DNA of 64,000 nt from JADMIH01 sp036399775 (GCA_036399775.1 DASWMJ010000045.1:26365-90364), one strand, 5' to 3'; shown: positions 39,235 through 48,380, counted from the stretch's first letter. Program-made: numbers and translations. The notes: generated by a model not told the origin, from the letters alone.

Positions 39235-40875
39235 TTAGGGGCCTGCGACTTTTGCCCAATTCGTGCCGTCCCATTCCCAGGTGTCGGCAATATAGTTGTC
39301 ATCCCGGCCCGCGGCTATCCCGCCGAACATCACGATCTTCCGGCGTGATTTGTCATAGGTCATGGCATGATGGCTGCGGGCGGGTGGCATGCTGCCGGAT
39401 ATTTCCAGTTTGGTCCATTTTGAACCGTCCCATTCCCAGGTGTCGTTGAGCACTGTGTTGCCGATACGCCCACCGAAGAGGATGGTCTTGCCCCTACTCT
39501 CATCGTAGGCCATAGCGGGAGCGAGGCGTGCGGAAGGGCGGGCATCTGAGGATGTTAGCTCAGTCCATTTTGAGCCGTCCCATGACCATAGGTCGTCGTG
39601 GTTGGAAGACCTGGAAGAGCCGCCGAAGATGAGAGGAGTTTTGCGTGCGCTGTCGTAAGTCATGGCGTAGTGATAGCGGATGCCGAGGCCGGTGGTGGCA
39701 GCTTGCTTCCAGGTCTGGCCGTCCCACGTCCACGTATCGGTGGGGAAGGTTAGCTGGCTCTGTGCGGTTTCACCGGCCTGAAGATTGCCCCCATAGGCTA
39801 CGACCTGGGCGCGCTCGGCGTCGTAGGCCATCATGAAGTGATGCCGGAAGCCGGGGCTGGGAGTGGTAGTTTTCTTGTCCCATCTGACGCCGTTCCACTC
39901 CCAGGTATCGCCGTAGTTGAAGTTGTTGGTGACACCACCATGCATGACCAGTACACCCCGGCGCGCGTCGAAGGCCGCGCCGCCAAGCGACCTGATCGGG
40001 GGGCCGTCGCTTGAGAGCACCTTCCACGCGTGACCATCCCACGCCCACAGGCGGGTGGGGCTTCCCTCGGCTTCGCCCGCAACGTCACCCGCATTCAGCA
40101 TCAGCACGATTTTGCGCACATCGTCGTAGACCAAATCGTGCCCTGCACGGGCCGCGGGACCTGTGTAGGGACCTGGGGTGGGTGCATTTTGTGGGTTACT
40201 GTACTTTGCCTTGTAGCGGAACGTGCCCAACTGGGAGAGCAGCACGTCATAGGGCGCCTGGTTCTCGGTGTGAAGCTCGAATACCGCCCGCTCGAAGTAC
40301 TGTACTTTATAGGTCTTGCCGTCCAGGTCGCTCTTCTCATTGAACTCGTCGGAGATGGGCAAGCCCTGCTGTGCCAGCCCACCGTGCGACTGCCAGTATT
40401 CGAGGAATCTGTCACCGACGCGCTTGCCTGTCTCGGTGAAGAGGCGCGAGCCTGGGGAGTTGTTCGCGGTTTGGCCGGGCGCTCCACCAGGATACTTCTG
40501 CTTATAGAGGAAATTGCCGAGCAGGGACAATAGCACGTCGTTGGGTGGCGTGTTCTCAGGGTGAGCCTCGAAGACGGCGCGCTCGAAATACTGCACTTTA
40601 TAGGTCTTGCCGTCGGTGTCTGATTTCTCCTGCATCTCCCCAGAGATCGGGAAGCCTTGCTGTGCCAACCCACCGTGCGCGTCCCAGTAATCGAGGAAAA
40701 TGCCCCTGACCGTTTTGCCCGTTTCTGTAAAGGTGCGGCTGTTGCCTTGCTCTTGCACCGATGTCGCCCGTGCGACATAGCCGGGCGTGGTAGAAATAGA
40801 TAGTGCTATGCACGCCAGTAAGAACATCTTCACAGCGGCAGCTATACTCGCCCTACCCTTATTCTTCTGCCTCAC
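39235..40875 (-). CDS. Secreted Kelch-propeller protein with two YW-VQYFERA modules
   Basis: 546 aa from a GTG with GAGGAGG upstream. Signal peptide about 1-40 (membrane run MFLLACIALSIS, cleavage near ARA). Residues 49-129 and 146-226 are two copies of an ~80-aa module: FTETGK..(V)..FL.YW..HGGLAQQG.PIS ... YKVQYFERAVFE.HPEN, also found in the 927-aa protein and, more distantly, in the 465-aa protein. Residues about 240-546 carry five or six Kelch repeats with the D.W.WDG..W.. signature (DTWEWNGVRWDK; DLWSWDGSKWTEL). Extracellular beta-propeller, ligand unknown. Confidence 0.85.
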   Translation of the reverse strand: MRQKNKGRASIAAAVKMFLLACIALSISTTPGYVARATSVQEQGNSRTFTETGKTVRGIFLDYWDAHGGLAQQGFPISGEMQEKSDTDGKTYKVQYFERAVFEAHPENTPPNDVLLSLLGNFLYKQKYPGGAPGQTANNSPGSRLFTETGKRVGDRFLEYWQSHGGLAQQGLPISDEFNEKSDLDGKTYKVQYFERAVFELHTENQAPYDVLLSQLGTFRYKAKYSNPQNAPTPGPYTGPAARAGHDLVYDDVRKIVLMLNAGDVAGEAEGSPTRLWAWDGHAWKVLSSDGPPIRSLGGAAFDARRGVLVMHGGVTNNFNYGDTWEWNGVRWDKKTTTPSPGFRHHFMMAYDAERAQVVAYGGNLQAGETAQSQLTFPTDTWTWDGQTWKQAATTGLGIRYHYAMTYDSARKTPLIFGGSSRSSNHDDLWSWDGSKWTELTSSDARPSARLAPAMAYDESRGKTILFGGRIGNTVLNDTWEWDGSKWTKLEISGSMPPARSHHAMTYDKSRRKIVMFGGIAAGRDDNYIADTWEWDGTNWAKVAGP

Positions 40876-41025
40876 GATTGTGCCTCCTCACTGTGCGGAA
40901 TGTGGAGCGCGGAATGCAGAATTACTGCTGATATAGATCTGCTTCCGTCCCACTTATCTTGTTACACCGCACGGGCGTAATGGGTTCGTCTTGCTCAGAG
41001 CCTGCGAGGCACAGGGAACGTCGGA

Positions 41026-41088
41026 AAATGAGGGATAAAAATCACGGTTGGGCGCAGAGCACTCAACCGTGATTTTTATCCCTCATTT
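41026..41088. terminator. Giant perfect hairpin downstream of the duplicated-domain gene
   Basis: 25-nt arms (41026-41050 and 41064-41088) perfectly complementary around a 13-nt loop. A-rich left, T-rich right. It lies about 200 bp beyond the stop of the minus-strand gene at 41285 and upstream of the Kelch gene. Confidence 0.65.
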
Positions 41089-41284
41089 GAAATAGGCTCT
41101 AGTATAAAGGGCCATTTCCATGCAGAATAAGTCTCGTTAGGGAAACACAAGCGGGTCGCAGGACCTATCTACAGGCTCCTTCCCTCCATTCATAGGTTAG
41201 CGGCTCTTAGGCCCGACGAACTGAGTTGGCAGATACCTATTTAGTATAAGATTTCGAGAGTTCATGGCCAGTAACATAATCTAA

Positions 41285-42100
41285 TTATTTAGTAACCTCG
41301 CCATCTGATAGCTTGGCATTACTTGCTCCTACTTCTATTGTTACACGTGTCTGATTATCACCCTGGAATTCAGTCACCACATTGACTACGATAACCCTTC
41401 TGCCGTGTGGCCCTCCATCCTCAAATCGAAAGCTATAACCCTTCGGGATATCAAGACTATCCTGGTCGAACTGATACCCCTGCTGTTGCAAAGCTTGCTT
41501 GTAGTACGCGCCTATTTCTTCGGGTTTAGCGTGAGTCACAAACTTGGTTACATAGTCGGCATCATCCGACCCGGCACTAATCGCCTCCTTGTTGGTCTCC
41601 ACACTCTGAGCACCTGGATATACCGGCACCTTCTCATAATCCGGCACTCGTTTGAGACTTATGTCTACGAAAGTGCGCCCAACAAATTCACCTTCTACCC
41701 CTCCTGTGACCCCTATTGTCATTTCACGATGATAAGGCAAAACCCCAGTATCATCTATCCATCTACAGCCGAGGCCTGCGTCATTTAGTGTGGCATCATT
41801 TGCTTCTCCTGTAATGGCCCAGCCCTTCTTGGGTAGGATTGTCTTGTAGAACGCAATTACCTCTTCTCGTGGGGCAGTCACCTCGTATGACGTATGACTC
41901 CATTCTGACCGCCATACCTTTTCGGTATCTACATTGGTTGCGCCGGAAAATAAAGGTATATCTTCCACCTCAGGCACATCACCAGGATTCAGTGATGGCA
42001 TATTGAGATTCAGAAGTTGTCCCCAAAGAGGAATAAAGCCGACTATACCTAACACCAGTACAATCGCGCAAGTACCCAAGGCAGCGTAACGCAATCTCAT
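41285..42100 (-). CDS. Membrane-anchored protein with two tandem homologous domains
   Basis: 271 aa. One N-terminal membrane helix or signal anchor (about 7-28). Two copies of an ~100-aa domain: copy 1 PLFSGATNVDTEKV...EVIAFYKTILPKKGW (about 48-160), copy 2 PVYPGAQSVETNKE...EIGAYYKQALQQQGY (about 161-250). The pattern P.(F/Y).GA..V.T followed by a helix ..YK..L...G(W/Y) is typical of small extracytoplasmic lipoprotein-like folds. Function not recognised. Confidence 0.7.
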   Translation of the reverse strand: MRLRYAALGTCAIVLVLGIVGFIPLWGQLLNLNMPSLNPGDVPEVEDIPLFSGATNVDTEKVWRSEWSHTSYEVTAPREEVIAFYKTILPKKGWAITGEANDATLNDAGLGCRWIDDTGVLPYHREMTIGVTGGVEGEFVGRTFVDISLKRVPDYEKVPVYPGAQSVETNKEAISAGSDDADYVTKFVTHAKPEEIGAYYKQALQQQGYQFDQDSLDIPKGYSFRFEDGGPHGRRVIVVNVVTEFQGDNQTRVTIEVGASNAKLSDGEVTK

Positions 42101-42131
42101 GCAGACCTCTCAAATGCTGGCTTCTCGTTTG

Positions 42132-42151
42132 GCGCGTGGGTAAACACGCGC
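42132..42151 (-). promoter_or_regulatory. Small 5'-leader hairpin
   Basis: GCGCGTG (42132-42138) and CACGCGC (42145-42151) with a 6-nt loop, about 30 bp upstream of the duplicated-domain gene start. A leader element of unknown role. Confidence 0.3.
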
Positions 42152-42223
42152 GACTGCATACCATAAGAGAGTTGATTATCATTTACGTCGTATTTAATTT
42201 AACTGCTGAAGTTATTATGTGGT

Positions 42224-42251
42224 TCACGATCACGCATCACGTTTCACTCTA
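42224..42251. repeat. Heptanucleotide array at the LCP stop codon
   Basis: TCACGAT-CACGCAT-CACGTTT-CACTCTA in 7-nt phase, reaching into the stop codon of the LCP gene (42244-42246). Confidence 0.65.
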
Positions 42252-43779
42252 TCTTATCATCTCCCACCAGCACTAGTATGTCTACGGGCTTGCCGTCGGA
42301 GTTGGCTATGGGGGCTTCTACGGGGTCGGCTTGCAGGATGTTGGCGGGGTCTATATCTAACTCTTCTGCGAGCACTTCAATGGTGCGCGGCTTTTGGCCG
42401 CCCGTGTAGTCGGTGATGGTGGTTATGGGGTGCTGGCCCTGGTTGTCGGCTGAGGAGAGGTCGGGTATCAAGAAGCCCTTGGGCAGCAGCTTGTCGTATA
42501 CCTTACGGGCCACGCCGCTGGTCTGCGTGCCGTTCTTTATGGAGAGCCTCGCGCCTTCCTTTGACAGCCTGGGGTCGGACAGGGCCTGCGCCACCTTTGG
42601 CCTGATGCAGTCCCAATCAGGCAGGAGCACATCCGCGCCGCTCGCCAGTATTGCCTGGTTCACGCAAGGCGGCTCCAGCAGCACCGTCTGGATGTTCTCG
42701 CTGCCGATTTCCTTCGCGAGCAGCGCGAGCGAGCCTACCTGCGTAACGGATAAGTCTGTACGAATAGCGTCCCTGACACGCGCGGCGATCTCGTTCAAGC
42801 GGGTAATCAAGTTCAGGTTGATACCCTGCTGCCTCAAAGCCAGCAAGACCTGTTGCTGGCGCGAGTTCCTGCCGAGGTCGCTGTCTGCATGCCGGGAGCG
42901 CGCATATTGCAAGGCGGTGCGCCCGTCCATATGCTGCAAACCGGCGGGCACGTAAATGCGGGTCACTCCATACGACTGGAAGGGGTACTCGTTATCTACG
43001 AGGGGCCTGGGCACGTCAATCGTAACCCCGCCCATAGCGTCTACCACGCGCTCAAAGCCGTGGAAGTCCACCTGGGCGAAGTAGTGCATAGGGATGCCGA
43101 AGTTCTGTTCGATTGTCGCCATCGCCAGGCTGGGGCCACCGCCGAGTATCTCGTCCTTGTGACTTTCACCTAGCTGGTATGCAGTGTTTATCCGGCCCTC
43201 TCCGTAGCCTGGGATGGGCACCCACAGGTCTCGCGGTATAGAGAACATGGTCGCGGTCTTGGCGACGGGGTCTATATGTATGACTATCTGGGTATCGGCC
43301 CGCGTATCGGTCTCGTCGTCCTCAGCCCGCAGGTCCAGGCCGAGCAATAAGATGTTTACGGGTTCCTTCTTGCTCCAATCGGGGAAGGTAACGGGGATGG
43401 GGGTGCCGTTGTCGGGGCCTGGGCGCTGAGTGACCGGCGTCTGCGATATGTCCTCGATGACTTCAGTGACAGTCCTAAACGTGGACGACGCCCACATCCA
43501 CGCACCGCTCGCCGCCAGCACCACTATCGCGCCAATCACAAACAAGATGGTGCGTACTTTGCGACGGCGGGTCTTAGCACGGACGACAGCAGTAGCGCGA
43601 TCGGCTGCTGTGGAATTTTTGCGCTCTGGACCCTGGGTGGATAGGGCGCTTGTGGTGCTGCGCGCCCTGTAGGTGGTCACCGGCTTGCGGGGCTGTAGCG
43701 ACGGGTTGGGGCGTGTGTTTGGCCGGGTAGCGCCGCTATTGGAGGGCGGCGGTGTGCGACGCTGGTTGTACTGATTCAA
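42244..43779 (-). CDS. LytR-CpsA-Psr (LCP) family phosphotransferase
   Basis: 511 aa starting at a TTG with GGAGG about 13 nt upstream. A basic, Pro/Asn-rich cytoplasmic N-terminus (1-75), one membrane helix (about 80-100), the LCP catalytic domain (about 140-345) with NILLLGLD, DTRADTQIVIHIDP, SIPRDLWV and LQYARSRHADSDLGR, and a C-terminal LytR_C domain (about 370-500). LCP enzymes attach glycopolymers to peptidoglycan. It lies 21 bp after the AI-2E permease gene on the same strand. Confidence 0.93.
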   Translation of the reverse strand: MNQYNQRRTPPPSNSGATRPNTRPNPSLQPRKPVTTYRARSTTSALSTQGPERKNSTAADRATAVVRAKTRRRKVRTILFVIGAIVVLAASGAWMWASSTFRTVTEVIEDISQTPVTQRPGPDNGTPIPVTFPDWSKKEPVNILLLGLDLRAEDDETDTRADTQIVIHIDPVAKTATMFSIPRDLWVPIPGYGEGRINTAYQLGESHKDEILGGGPSLAMATIEQNFGIPMHYFAQVDFHGFERVVDAMGGVTIDVPRPLVDNEYPFQSYGVTRIYVPAGLQHMDGRTALQYARSRHADSDLGRNSRQQQVLLALRQQGINLNLITRLNEIAARVRDAIRTDLSVTQVGSLALLAKEIGSENIQTVLLEPPCVNQAILASGADVLLPDWDCIRPKVAQALSDPRLSKEGARLSIKNGTQTSGVARKVYDKLLPKGFLIPDLSSADNQGQHPITTITDYTGGQKPRTIEVLAEELDIDPANILQADPVEAPIANSDGKPVDILVLVGDDKIE

Positions 43780-43800
43780 CGGTCTCTGCTTCCTCCCTGT

Positions 43801-45090
43801 CTACCCTTTGCCCGCTGCCGTTTGCCCTTTGGCGCTCTCAAGTTCCGCAATCATCTCGTCCTCGGTGTTGACGCCCGGCTGCTTGCGGGCTTCTTCAAGC
43901 TCCTGGGCCTCGCGCTTCTTTACTGCGTCGCTCTGTTCATCCTGGCGCGACGGCACGCTGGCTTCGGCCTCGCTCGGACTGTAACCCTCCGTCAGACGCC
44001 TGTAGAGGTAGAGATATACGTCTCGTAGGATGGCCGCGACGGGCACCGCCACGATCAGGCCGAAGAGGCCCCCTACCTGGCTGCCCACTACGAGCGCCAC
44101 CATGATTATCGAGGGGTGGAGCTTGACGCTGTCCCCCTGTATCTTTGGAACGAGCAGGTTGTTCTCAAGTTGCTGCACGAGTATGTATATCACCAGCACC
44201 TTGACGACCATCACCCACCCCTCCGGGTGGAACGCGGCCAGTATCACTCCCGGCACGGCCCCCAGTATCGGGCCGACTACCGGGATTATCTCGGTCAGGC
44301 CGGAGATGATGCCCAGCAATATCGCGTATGGCGCGCCCACAACGAAGAGACCTATCGTGGTGGCAACGCCCACCACCAGCCCCAGGAGCAGTTGCCCGCG
44401 TATGTAGCTGCTGAGCACGCCGTTGATGATACGCACGATGCGCCACACGTCTGTGCGCCAGCTGAAGGGCAGCATGTTGTTGAACGCCTGGATGCCCCGG
44501 TCTTTGTCCTTGAGCACGTAGAATAGCCAGAATGGGATGATAACCAGTCCCACGATGAAGCCCATCGCCCGTGAGATGGCCCGGAAGGTATTGATTGCCC
44601 CCTGCTGCACGGCTGAGCCGATAGCCCCTAGCGAGTTGCGCGCGCTGTTCTCGATAGACTGCCTCATGTCGTCGGAGATGGGCAGGTTGTTGTACCATTG
44701 CGTAATGTCGGAGGTCCAGTGCTGGACTTGCTCGGTGTACTTCGGCGCCTGGTTTGCCAGGTCTTCTACCTGGTGCCTGATTACCGGGGTGATCCACGCG
44801 AAGAAGGCCCATACCCCGGCAATGAATGCCACGTAAACGAGCAATATGGCGATGGTGCGGGGCATGAACCTGCTTATCAGGTCCACCAGTGGGAGCATGA
44901 GGTAGGCGAGCACCAGGGCCAGTATAAACGGCCCCAGCGCACCTATTGATTGGTCCAGCAGCCATAGCAGCACGAAGACGGCAATCGCCACCAGTATCAG
45001 CCGGTTCCGCTCGCGTGGCGTGACCTGGATATTGGGTATCAGAGGCTCGCGCTGCTGTGCGCCCACATTGCTGCCTGTGTTTGTAGACAC
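43801..45090 (-). CDS. AI-2E/PerM family permease
   Basis: 429 aa from a GTG. About eight membrane segments with the family pattern: GALGPFILALVLAYLMLPLV, IPFWLFYVLKD (about 180-190), GVLSSYIRGQLLLGLVVG and LTEIIPVVGPILGAVPGV. Residues about 370-429 are a charged cytoplasmic tail. Members export autoinducer-2 or act as Na+/H+ antiporters, so the substrate is open. Co-directional with LCP. Confidence 0.92.
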   Translation of the reverse strand: MSTNTGSNVGAQQREPLIPNIQVTPRERNRLILVAIAVFVLLWLLDQSIGALGPFILALVLAYLMLPLVDLISRFMPRTIAILLVYVAFIAGVWAFFAWITPVIRHQVEDLANQAPKYTEQVQHWTSDITQWYNNLPISDDMRQSIENSARNSLGAIGSAVQQGAINTFRAISRAMGFIVGLVIIPFWLFYVLKDKDRGIQAFNNMLPFSWRTDVWRIVRIINGVLSSYIRGQLLLGLVVGVATTIGLFVVGAPYAILLGIISGLTEIIPVVGPILGAVPGVILAAFHPEGWVMVVKVLVIYILVQQLENNLLVPKIQGDSVKLHPSIIMVALVVGSQVGGLFGLIVAVPVAAILRDVYLYLYRRLTEGYSPSEAEASVPSRQDEQSDAVKKREAQELEEARKQPGVNTEDEMIAELESAKGQTAAGKG

Positions 45091-45223
45091 GGATTACCCC
45101 CAACCCCGGCACATTTACCAGGGTGCCTACGTATATGTAGCAACTATTGTAACATAGGCCCAAAAGTGCCCACAAGAATTGCACGAGGCCAGGGGTCAAG
45201 GCCAGGTATCAGGTTAAGCTAAT

Positions 45224-45259
45224 CCGCATTCCGCATTCCGCATTCGGCAGTGGTATAAT
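45224..45259 (+). promoter_or_regulatory. Heptanucleotide repeat followed by an extended -10 promoter
   Basis: CCGCATT three times in 7-nt phase (45224-45244), then TGGTATAAT (45251-45259). The promoter would serve the DUF4230 gene 48 bp downstream. Confidence 0.55.
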
Positions 45260-45306
45260 CCATGCAAGGGTAGCAGAGTAAAGAGGGTGCGATCGGAGAG
45301 CGTTTG

Positions 45307-46251
45307 ATGGATGGCGAGCAGGACGACAGCTACATTCGGGATGAGAGCAAGACCGTACGTATCTTACCCGATGATGCTGCACAGGCCGGGGCATACGATG
45401 ATAGCGTGGGCCAGGATTCGTTGCGTAAGGGTACGCTCTACACACGCGGGCCGCAAAGTATGCCGGAGCGCGACTTCAAGCCATATGAGCCTTCGACACG
45501 CCGCTCGCTGCCTGCACAGGATCCCCTACAAGGTACCGGCACCGCGATAACGCGTACCGAGCCACCCCAGGCAGTGGCAGTAGTCCCGGCGCGCAAAGGG
45601 CCATCCACCTGCTCTATATTCTCCATCACCTTCTTGCTGCTTGCATTGGCGTGCTCGCTCCTGGCATTCGGCACCGTGCAGCAGGGCTTCGACGGCCTCG
45701 GTAAACTATCGGGCATTATACCCAGCTTCCCGGACCTGGGGCTTGTCACCACGCCCACCGTCACCATTGACAACAGCCGCCCGGCGGTAATCAGCAGCGT
45801 GCGTGCCCTCAGCAAAGTGGAGACGGTCCACTACGAGATGGAAAAGGTAGTCAGCGGCCAGAGTACCGGGCCGCTCCCCGACTTCCTCACGAGCGATAAG
45901 ATACTGCTTGTAGCGCACGGGCAGGTGGTGGCAGGTATAGACCTCGCCAAGATCGCGCCTGAAGACATTACAGTCGAAGGCGAAATGGTCGTTATCACCA
46001 TGCCGGAGCCTGAGATACTCTACAGCAGGCTCGACAATGACAAGACCTACGTCTACGACCGCCAAACCGGCATCTTCAGCAAACCCGACCCCAACCTCGA
46101 AACGCAGATAAGGCAGGCTGCCGAAGAGCAGATAAAGCTGGCGGCGCTAGAAGGCGGCATACTGGCGAAAGCCAAAGCCAACGGAGAGCAAGTAGTACGC
46201 ACCCTGGTAACGGGCCTAGGCTATAAGGATGTCGAGTTTACGGATAAGTAG
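45307..46251 (+). CDS. DUF4230 membrane-anchored protein
   Basis: 314 aa from the ATG at 45307. A long polar cytoplasmic N-terminus (1-100), a membrane helix (about 103-125, STCSIFSITFLLLALACSL), then an extracytoplasmic domain (about 150-314) with VISSVRALSKVETVHYEMEK, HGQVVAGIDLAKI and ITMPEPEILYSRLDND, the DUF4230 pattern. Function unknown; the family is predicted to be envelope-associated. Confidence 0.8.
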   Translation: MDGEQDDSYIRDESKTVRILPDDAAQAGAYDDSVGQDSLRKGTLYTRGPQSMPERDFKPYEPSTRRSLPAQDPLQGTGTAITRTEPPQAVAVVPARKGPSTCSIFSITFLLLALACSLLAFGTVQQGFDGLGKLSGIIPSFPDLGLVTTPTVTIDNSRPAVISSVRALSKVETVHYEMEKVVSGQSTGPLPDFLTSDKILLVAHGQVVAGIDLAKIAPEDITVEGEMVVITMPEPEILYSRLDNDKTYVYDRQTGIFSKPDPNLETQIRQAAEEQIKLAALEGGILAKAKANGEQVVRTLVTGLGYKDVEFTDK

Positions 46252-46252
46252 G

Positions 46253-46537
46253 AGCTAGAAATCAGAAGTTAGAAATTAGAAATTAGAAATCTGCATCTAA
46301 TAAATGTTCCAGGGACAGAACGATGCCAGATGAGCGCGAACACATTCCCCCCTGTCATTCTGAGCGCAGCGAAGAATCTCGCTCCTCGCGTAGATGCTTA
46401 TTCAGAGTGCTAAAGGCGAGAGGGTATGCGAGGGACGAGATTCTTCGCTACGCTCAGAATGACATGGATGGTTGGGCGGCCTACCCCTTGCTATTTTGTT
46501 CGGTAGAGCGCTAATTTCTAACTTCTGATTTCTAGCT
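46253..46537. mobile_element. Composite element bounded by 27-bp inverted heptanucleotide arrays
   Basis: Left end 46253-46279 and right end 46511-46537 are exact reverse complements (27/27), and both are built of 7-nt units (AGCTAGA, AATCAGA, AGTTAGA, AATTAGA). The arrays continue beyond the perfect part (to 46292 and 46552). The left array begins 1 nt after the DUF4230 stop. Inside sits a complete TGTCATTCTGAG element (46353-46464). Confidence 0.75.
46353..46464. mobile_element. MITE-like element, TGTCATTCTGAG family, copy 2
   Basis: 112 bp with inverted ends matching copy 1 (38019-38131); one base differs in the right end. The interior is unrelated except for the CTCCTCGC/GCGAGGGA shoulders. 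Confidence 0.85.
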
Positions 46538-46564
46538 TCTAACTTCTCGGAAGGAGTACGCATA

Positions 46565-46987
46565 GTGGCTAAGAAGGACAAGGTCACAGAGTTACGGCAG
46601 AAGTCGCGCTTCGCCGCGATGGAAGGGCTGCGGCCTACGGGGGGCTTCCCTGTACCGCCGCGCAAAGCTACTAAGGAGGCCAAGAAAGCCTCCAAGAAGC
46701 TCTCTTACCCCGTGCCTCCATATCCGGGCGCGAGCTTGCTCCAACTGTACAGGTGGGCCGAGTTCGAGTGGTGGAGGCTTGGCCGGTGGCAGAAGGTGGT
46801 AGCGCCGGTAATGATCCTGGTGGCGCTGCTCACCTGGGAGAAAGAGCGCGCGCTACAGGATGCGCGCTGGGACGAGATAGAGAAGGCGCAGACCAAGCAG
46901 CAAGCAGCCGAGACCTATGGCGCGTTTGGCCGCAAGCCGAGCCGCAGAAAGCTGCTGGGCATCGTCCCGCTCCCCGGCAAGAAATAA
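46565..46987 (+). CDS. Hypothetical basic protein with one membrane-like helix
   Basis: 140 aa from a GTG with AAGGAG 8 nt upstream. Lys/Arg-rich N-terminus (KKDKVTELRQKSRF), a short hydrophobic segment (about 76-90, WQKVVAPVMILVALL) and a basic tail ending PGKK. Good ribosome-binding site but no recognised family. Followed 24 bp later by a large inverted repeat. Confidence 0.6.
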   Translation: MAKKDKVTELRQKSRFAAMEGLRPTGGFPVPPRKATKEAKKASKKLSYPVPPYPGASLLQLYRWAEFEWWRLGRWQKVVAPVMILVALLTWEKERALQDARWDEIEKAQTKQQAAETYGAFGRKPSRRKLLGIVPLPGKK

Positions 46988-47011
46988 CGCCCCGGCCCGC
47001 CCATGCAAATG

Positions 47012-47108
47012 ATAAACGTAGGGGCGTGATTTATCGCGCCCTGGCAGATAACAGACCAACATAGGCGCGACACGGCAAGGGCGCGATAAATCACGCCCCT
47101 ACGTTTAT
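47012..47108. mobile_element. Large inverted repeat, GTAGGGGCG family
   Basis: 31-nt perfect arms (47012-47042 and 47078-47108) with a 35-nt interior. The arm contains GTAGGGGCGTGATTTATCGC, a motif I have seen widely dispersed in bacterial genomes as a MITE-like repeat. It may also end transcription of the 46565 gene. Confidence 0.7.
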
Positions 47109-47155
47109 ATTCCGAACATTTCCCGCAAATTGACTCTACACAATTGCCGAAAATG

Positions 47156-47164
47156 TGTTATAAT
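47156..47164 (+). promoter_or_regulatory. Extended -10 promoter of ruvB
   Basis: TGTTATAAT, an exact extended -10, about 90 bp before ruvB. TTGACT (47130-47135) is 23 bp upstream, too far for a normal -35. Confidence 0.5.
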
Positions 47165-47203
47165 ATAGCAAATATGTTCTATTGATTGCTAGCTCGAAAG
47201 TTC

Positions 47204-47238
47204 AATCTAAAATCGGAAATCCAAAATCGAAAATGGAT
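47204..47238. repeat. Heptanucleotide array before ruvB
   Basis: AATCTAA-AATCGGA-AATCCAA-AATCGAA-AATGGAT, five units in 7-nt phase in the ruvB leader. Confidence 0.75.
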
Positions 47239-47253
47239 TGTAGGGGTGCCACT

Positions 47254-48291
47254 ATGGTAGAGCGGTTGGTTTCGTCCAGGACGAAGGAGAACGAGGAAGA
47301 AGTAGAGCAGACGTTGCGCCCGCGACGGCTTGCCGAATACATCGGCCAGGAGAAGCTGAAGGACCACGTGCTGATTATGCTGGAAGCGGCAAAGGCGCGG
47401 GATGAGGTGCTGGACCACCTTCTATTCTACGGCCCTCCCGGCCTCGGCAAGACCACTATCAGCAACGTCATCGCCAACGAGATGAACGTGCCTATTAAGA
47501 CCACCTCCGGCCCGGCCATAGAGCGCCCCGGCGACCTTGCTTCCATCCTCACCAACCTGAAGTCGGGCGAAATCCTCTTTATTGACGAGATACACCGCCT
47601 GAACCGCACCGTCGAGGAAGTCCTCTACCCGGCGATGGAAGACTTCGCGCTCGACGTGATGATAGGCAAGGGACCTAGCGCCCGCTCACTGCGTCTTGCT
47701 CTCCCGCCCTTCACGATAGTGGGCGCGACCACCCGCCTGGCTATGCTCTCCTCCCCGCTACGCGACCGCTTCGGCGTGACCTTCCGCATGGACTACTACA
47801 GCCTGGAAGCGATGGATCAGATCATCACGCGCTCGGCCCGCATCCTGGGTGTGGCTATCGAGTCGGAGGGGTCGAAGGAGATAGCGCGCCGCAGCCGGGG
47901 CACTCCCAGGGTAGCCAACCGCCTCCTCCGCAGGGTACGCGACTACGCCCAGGTGCGCGCCGCGGGCGTTATTACCGACCAGGTAGCCAATGAGGCCCTG
48001 CGCCGCCTTGAGATAGACTCGCTCGGCCTCGACGACACCGACCGCCGCATCCTCCACACTATCATAGACAAGTTCGAGGGCGGCCCCGTCGGCCTGGATA
48101 CCATAGCCGCTGCCACCAGCGAAGAGTCGGACACGGTTATGGACGTATATGAGCCGTACCTGCTGCAACTCGGCTTCCTGGCGCGCACCCCGCGTGGCCG
48201 CATAGCCACCCGCCGCGCCTACGAGCACATGGGCATCCCCTACCCCATGCGCTTTGAAGAGGCTGAGATAGAGCAGCCAAAGCTGTTTTAG
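47254..48291 (+). CDS. ruvB: Holliday junction branch-migration helicase RuvB
   Basis: 345 aa from the ATG at 47254 (GGGGTG about 8 nt upstream); an upstream ATG at 47233 is within the repeat leader. RuvB landmarks: LRPRRLAEYIGQ, Walker A GPPGLGKTT (60-68), ILFIDEIHRL, sensor GATTRLAMLSSPLRDRFG with the arginine finger, and the C-terminal winged helix GFLARTPRGRIATRRAYEHM. The hexameric motor acts with RuvA and RuvC, neither in the window. Confidence 0.97.
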   Translation: MVERLVSSRTKENEEEVEQTLRPRRLAEYIGQEKLKDHVLIMLEAAKARDEVLDHLLFYGPPGLGKTTISNVIANEMNVPIKTTSGPAIERPGDLASILTNLKSGEILFIDEIHRLNRTVEEVLYPAMEDFALDVMIGKGPSARSLRLALPPFTIVGATTRLAMLSSPLRDRFGVTFRMDYYSLEAMDQIITRSARILGVAIESEGSKEIARRSRGTPRVANRLLRRVRDYAQVRAAGVITDQVANEALRRLEIDSLGLDDTDRRILHTIIDKFEGGPVGLDTIAAATSEESDTVMDVYEPYLLQLGFLARTPRGRIATRRAYEHMGIPYPMRFEEAEIEQPKLF

Positions 48292-48323
48292 CTATGACCC
48301 TTTCCCGCACGCGGGGAGAGGTT

Positions 48324-48380
48324 TTCAATCAATAAAAATAAAGGGGCGGCGCAGCCGCCCCTTTATTTTTATTGATTGAA
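48324..48380. terminator. Giant perfect hairpin, GCA-triloop family, copy 2
   Basis: 27-nt arms (48324-48350 and 48354-48380), loop GCA, inner GGGGCGGC/GCCGCCCC, ends TTCAA/TTGAA. It lies between convergent ruvB and the 1553-aa gene, so a bidirectional terminator is likely. The left flank carries the CCCGCACGCGGGGAG segment also found beside copy 1. Confidence 0.8.

Noticed and set aside
42413..42955. 180-codon plus-strand frame opposite the LCP gene
   Set aside because: Antisense shadow of the conserved LCP domain.
44165..45199. 344-codon minus-strand frame overlapping the AI-2E permease
   Set aside because: Shadow frame; the permease frame has all family motifs.
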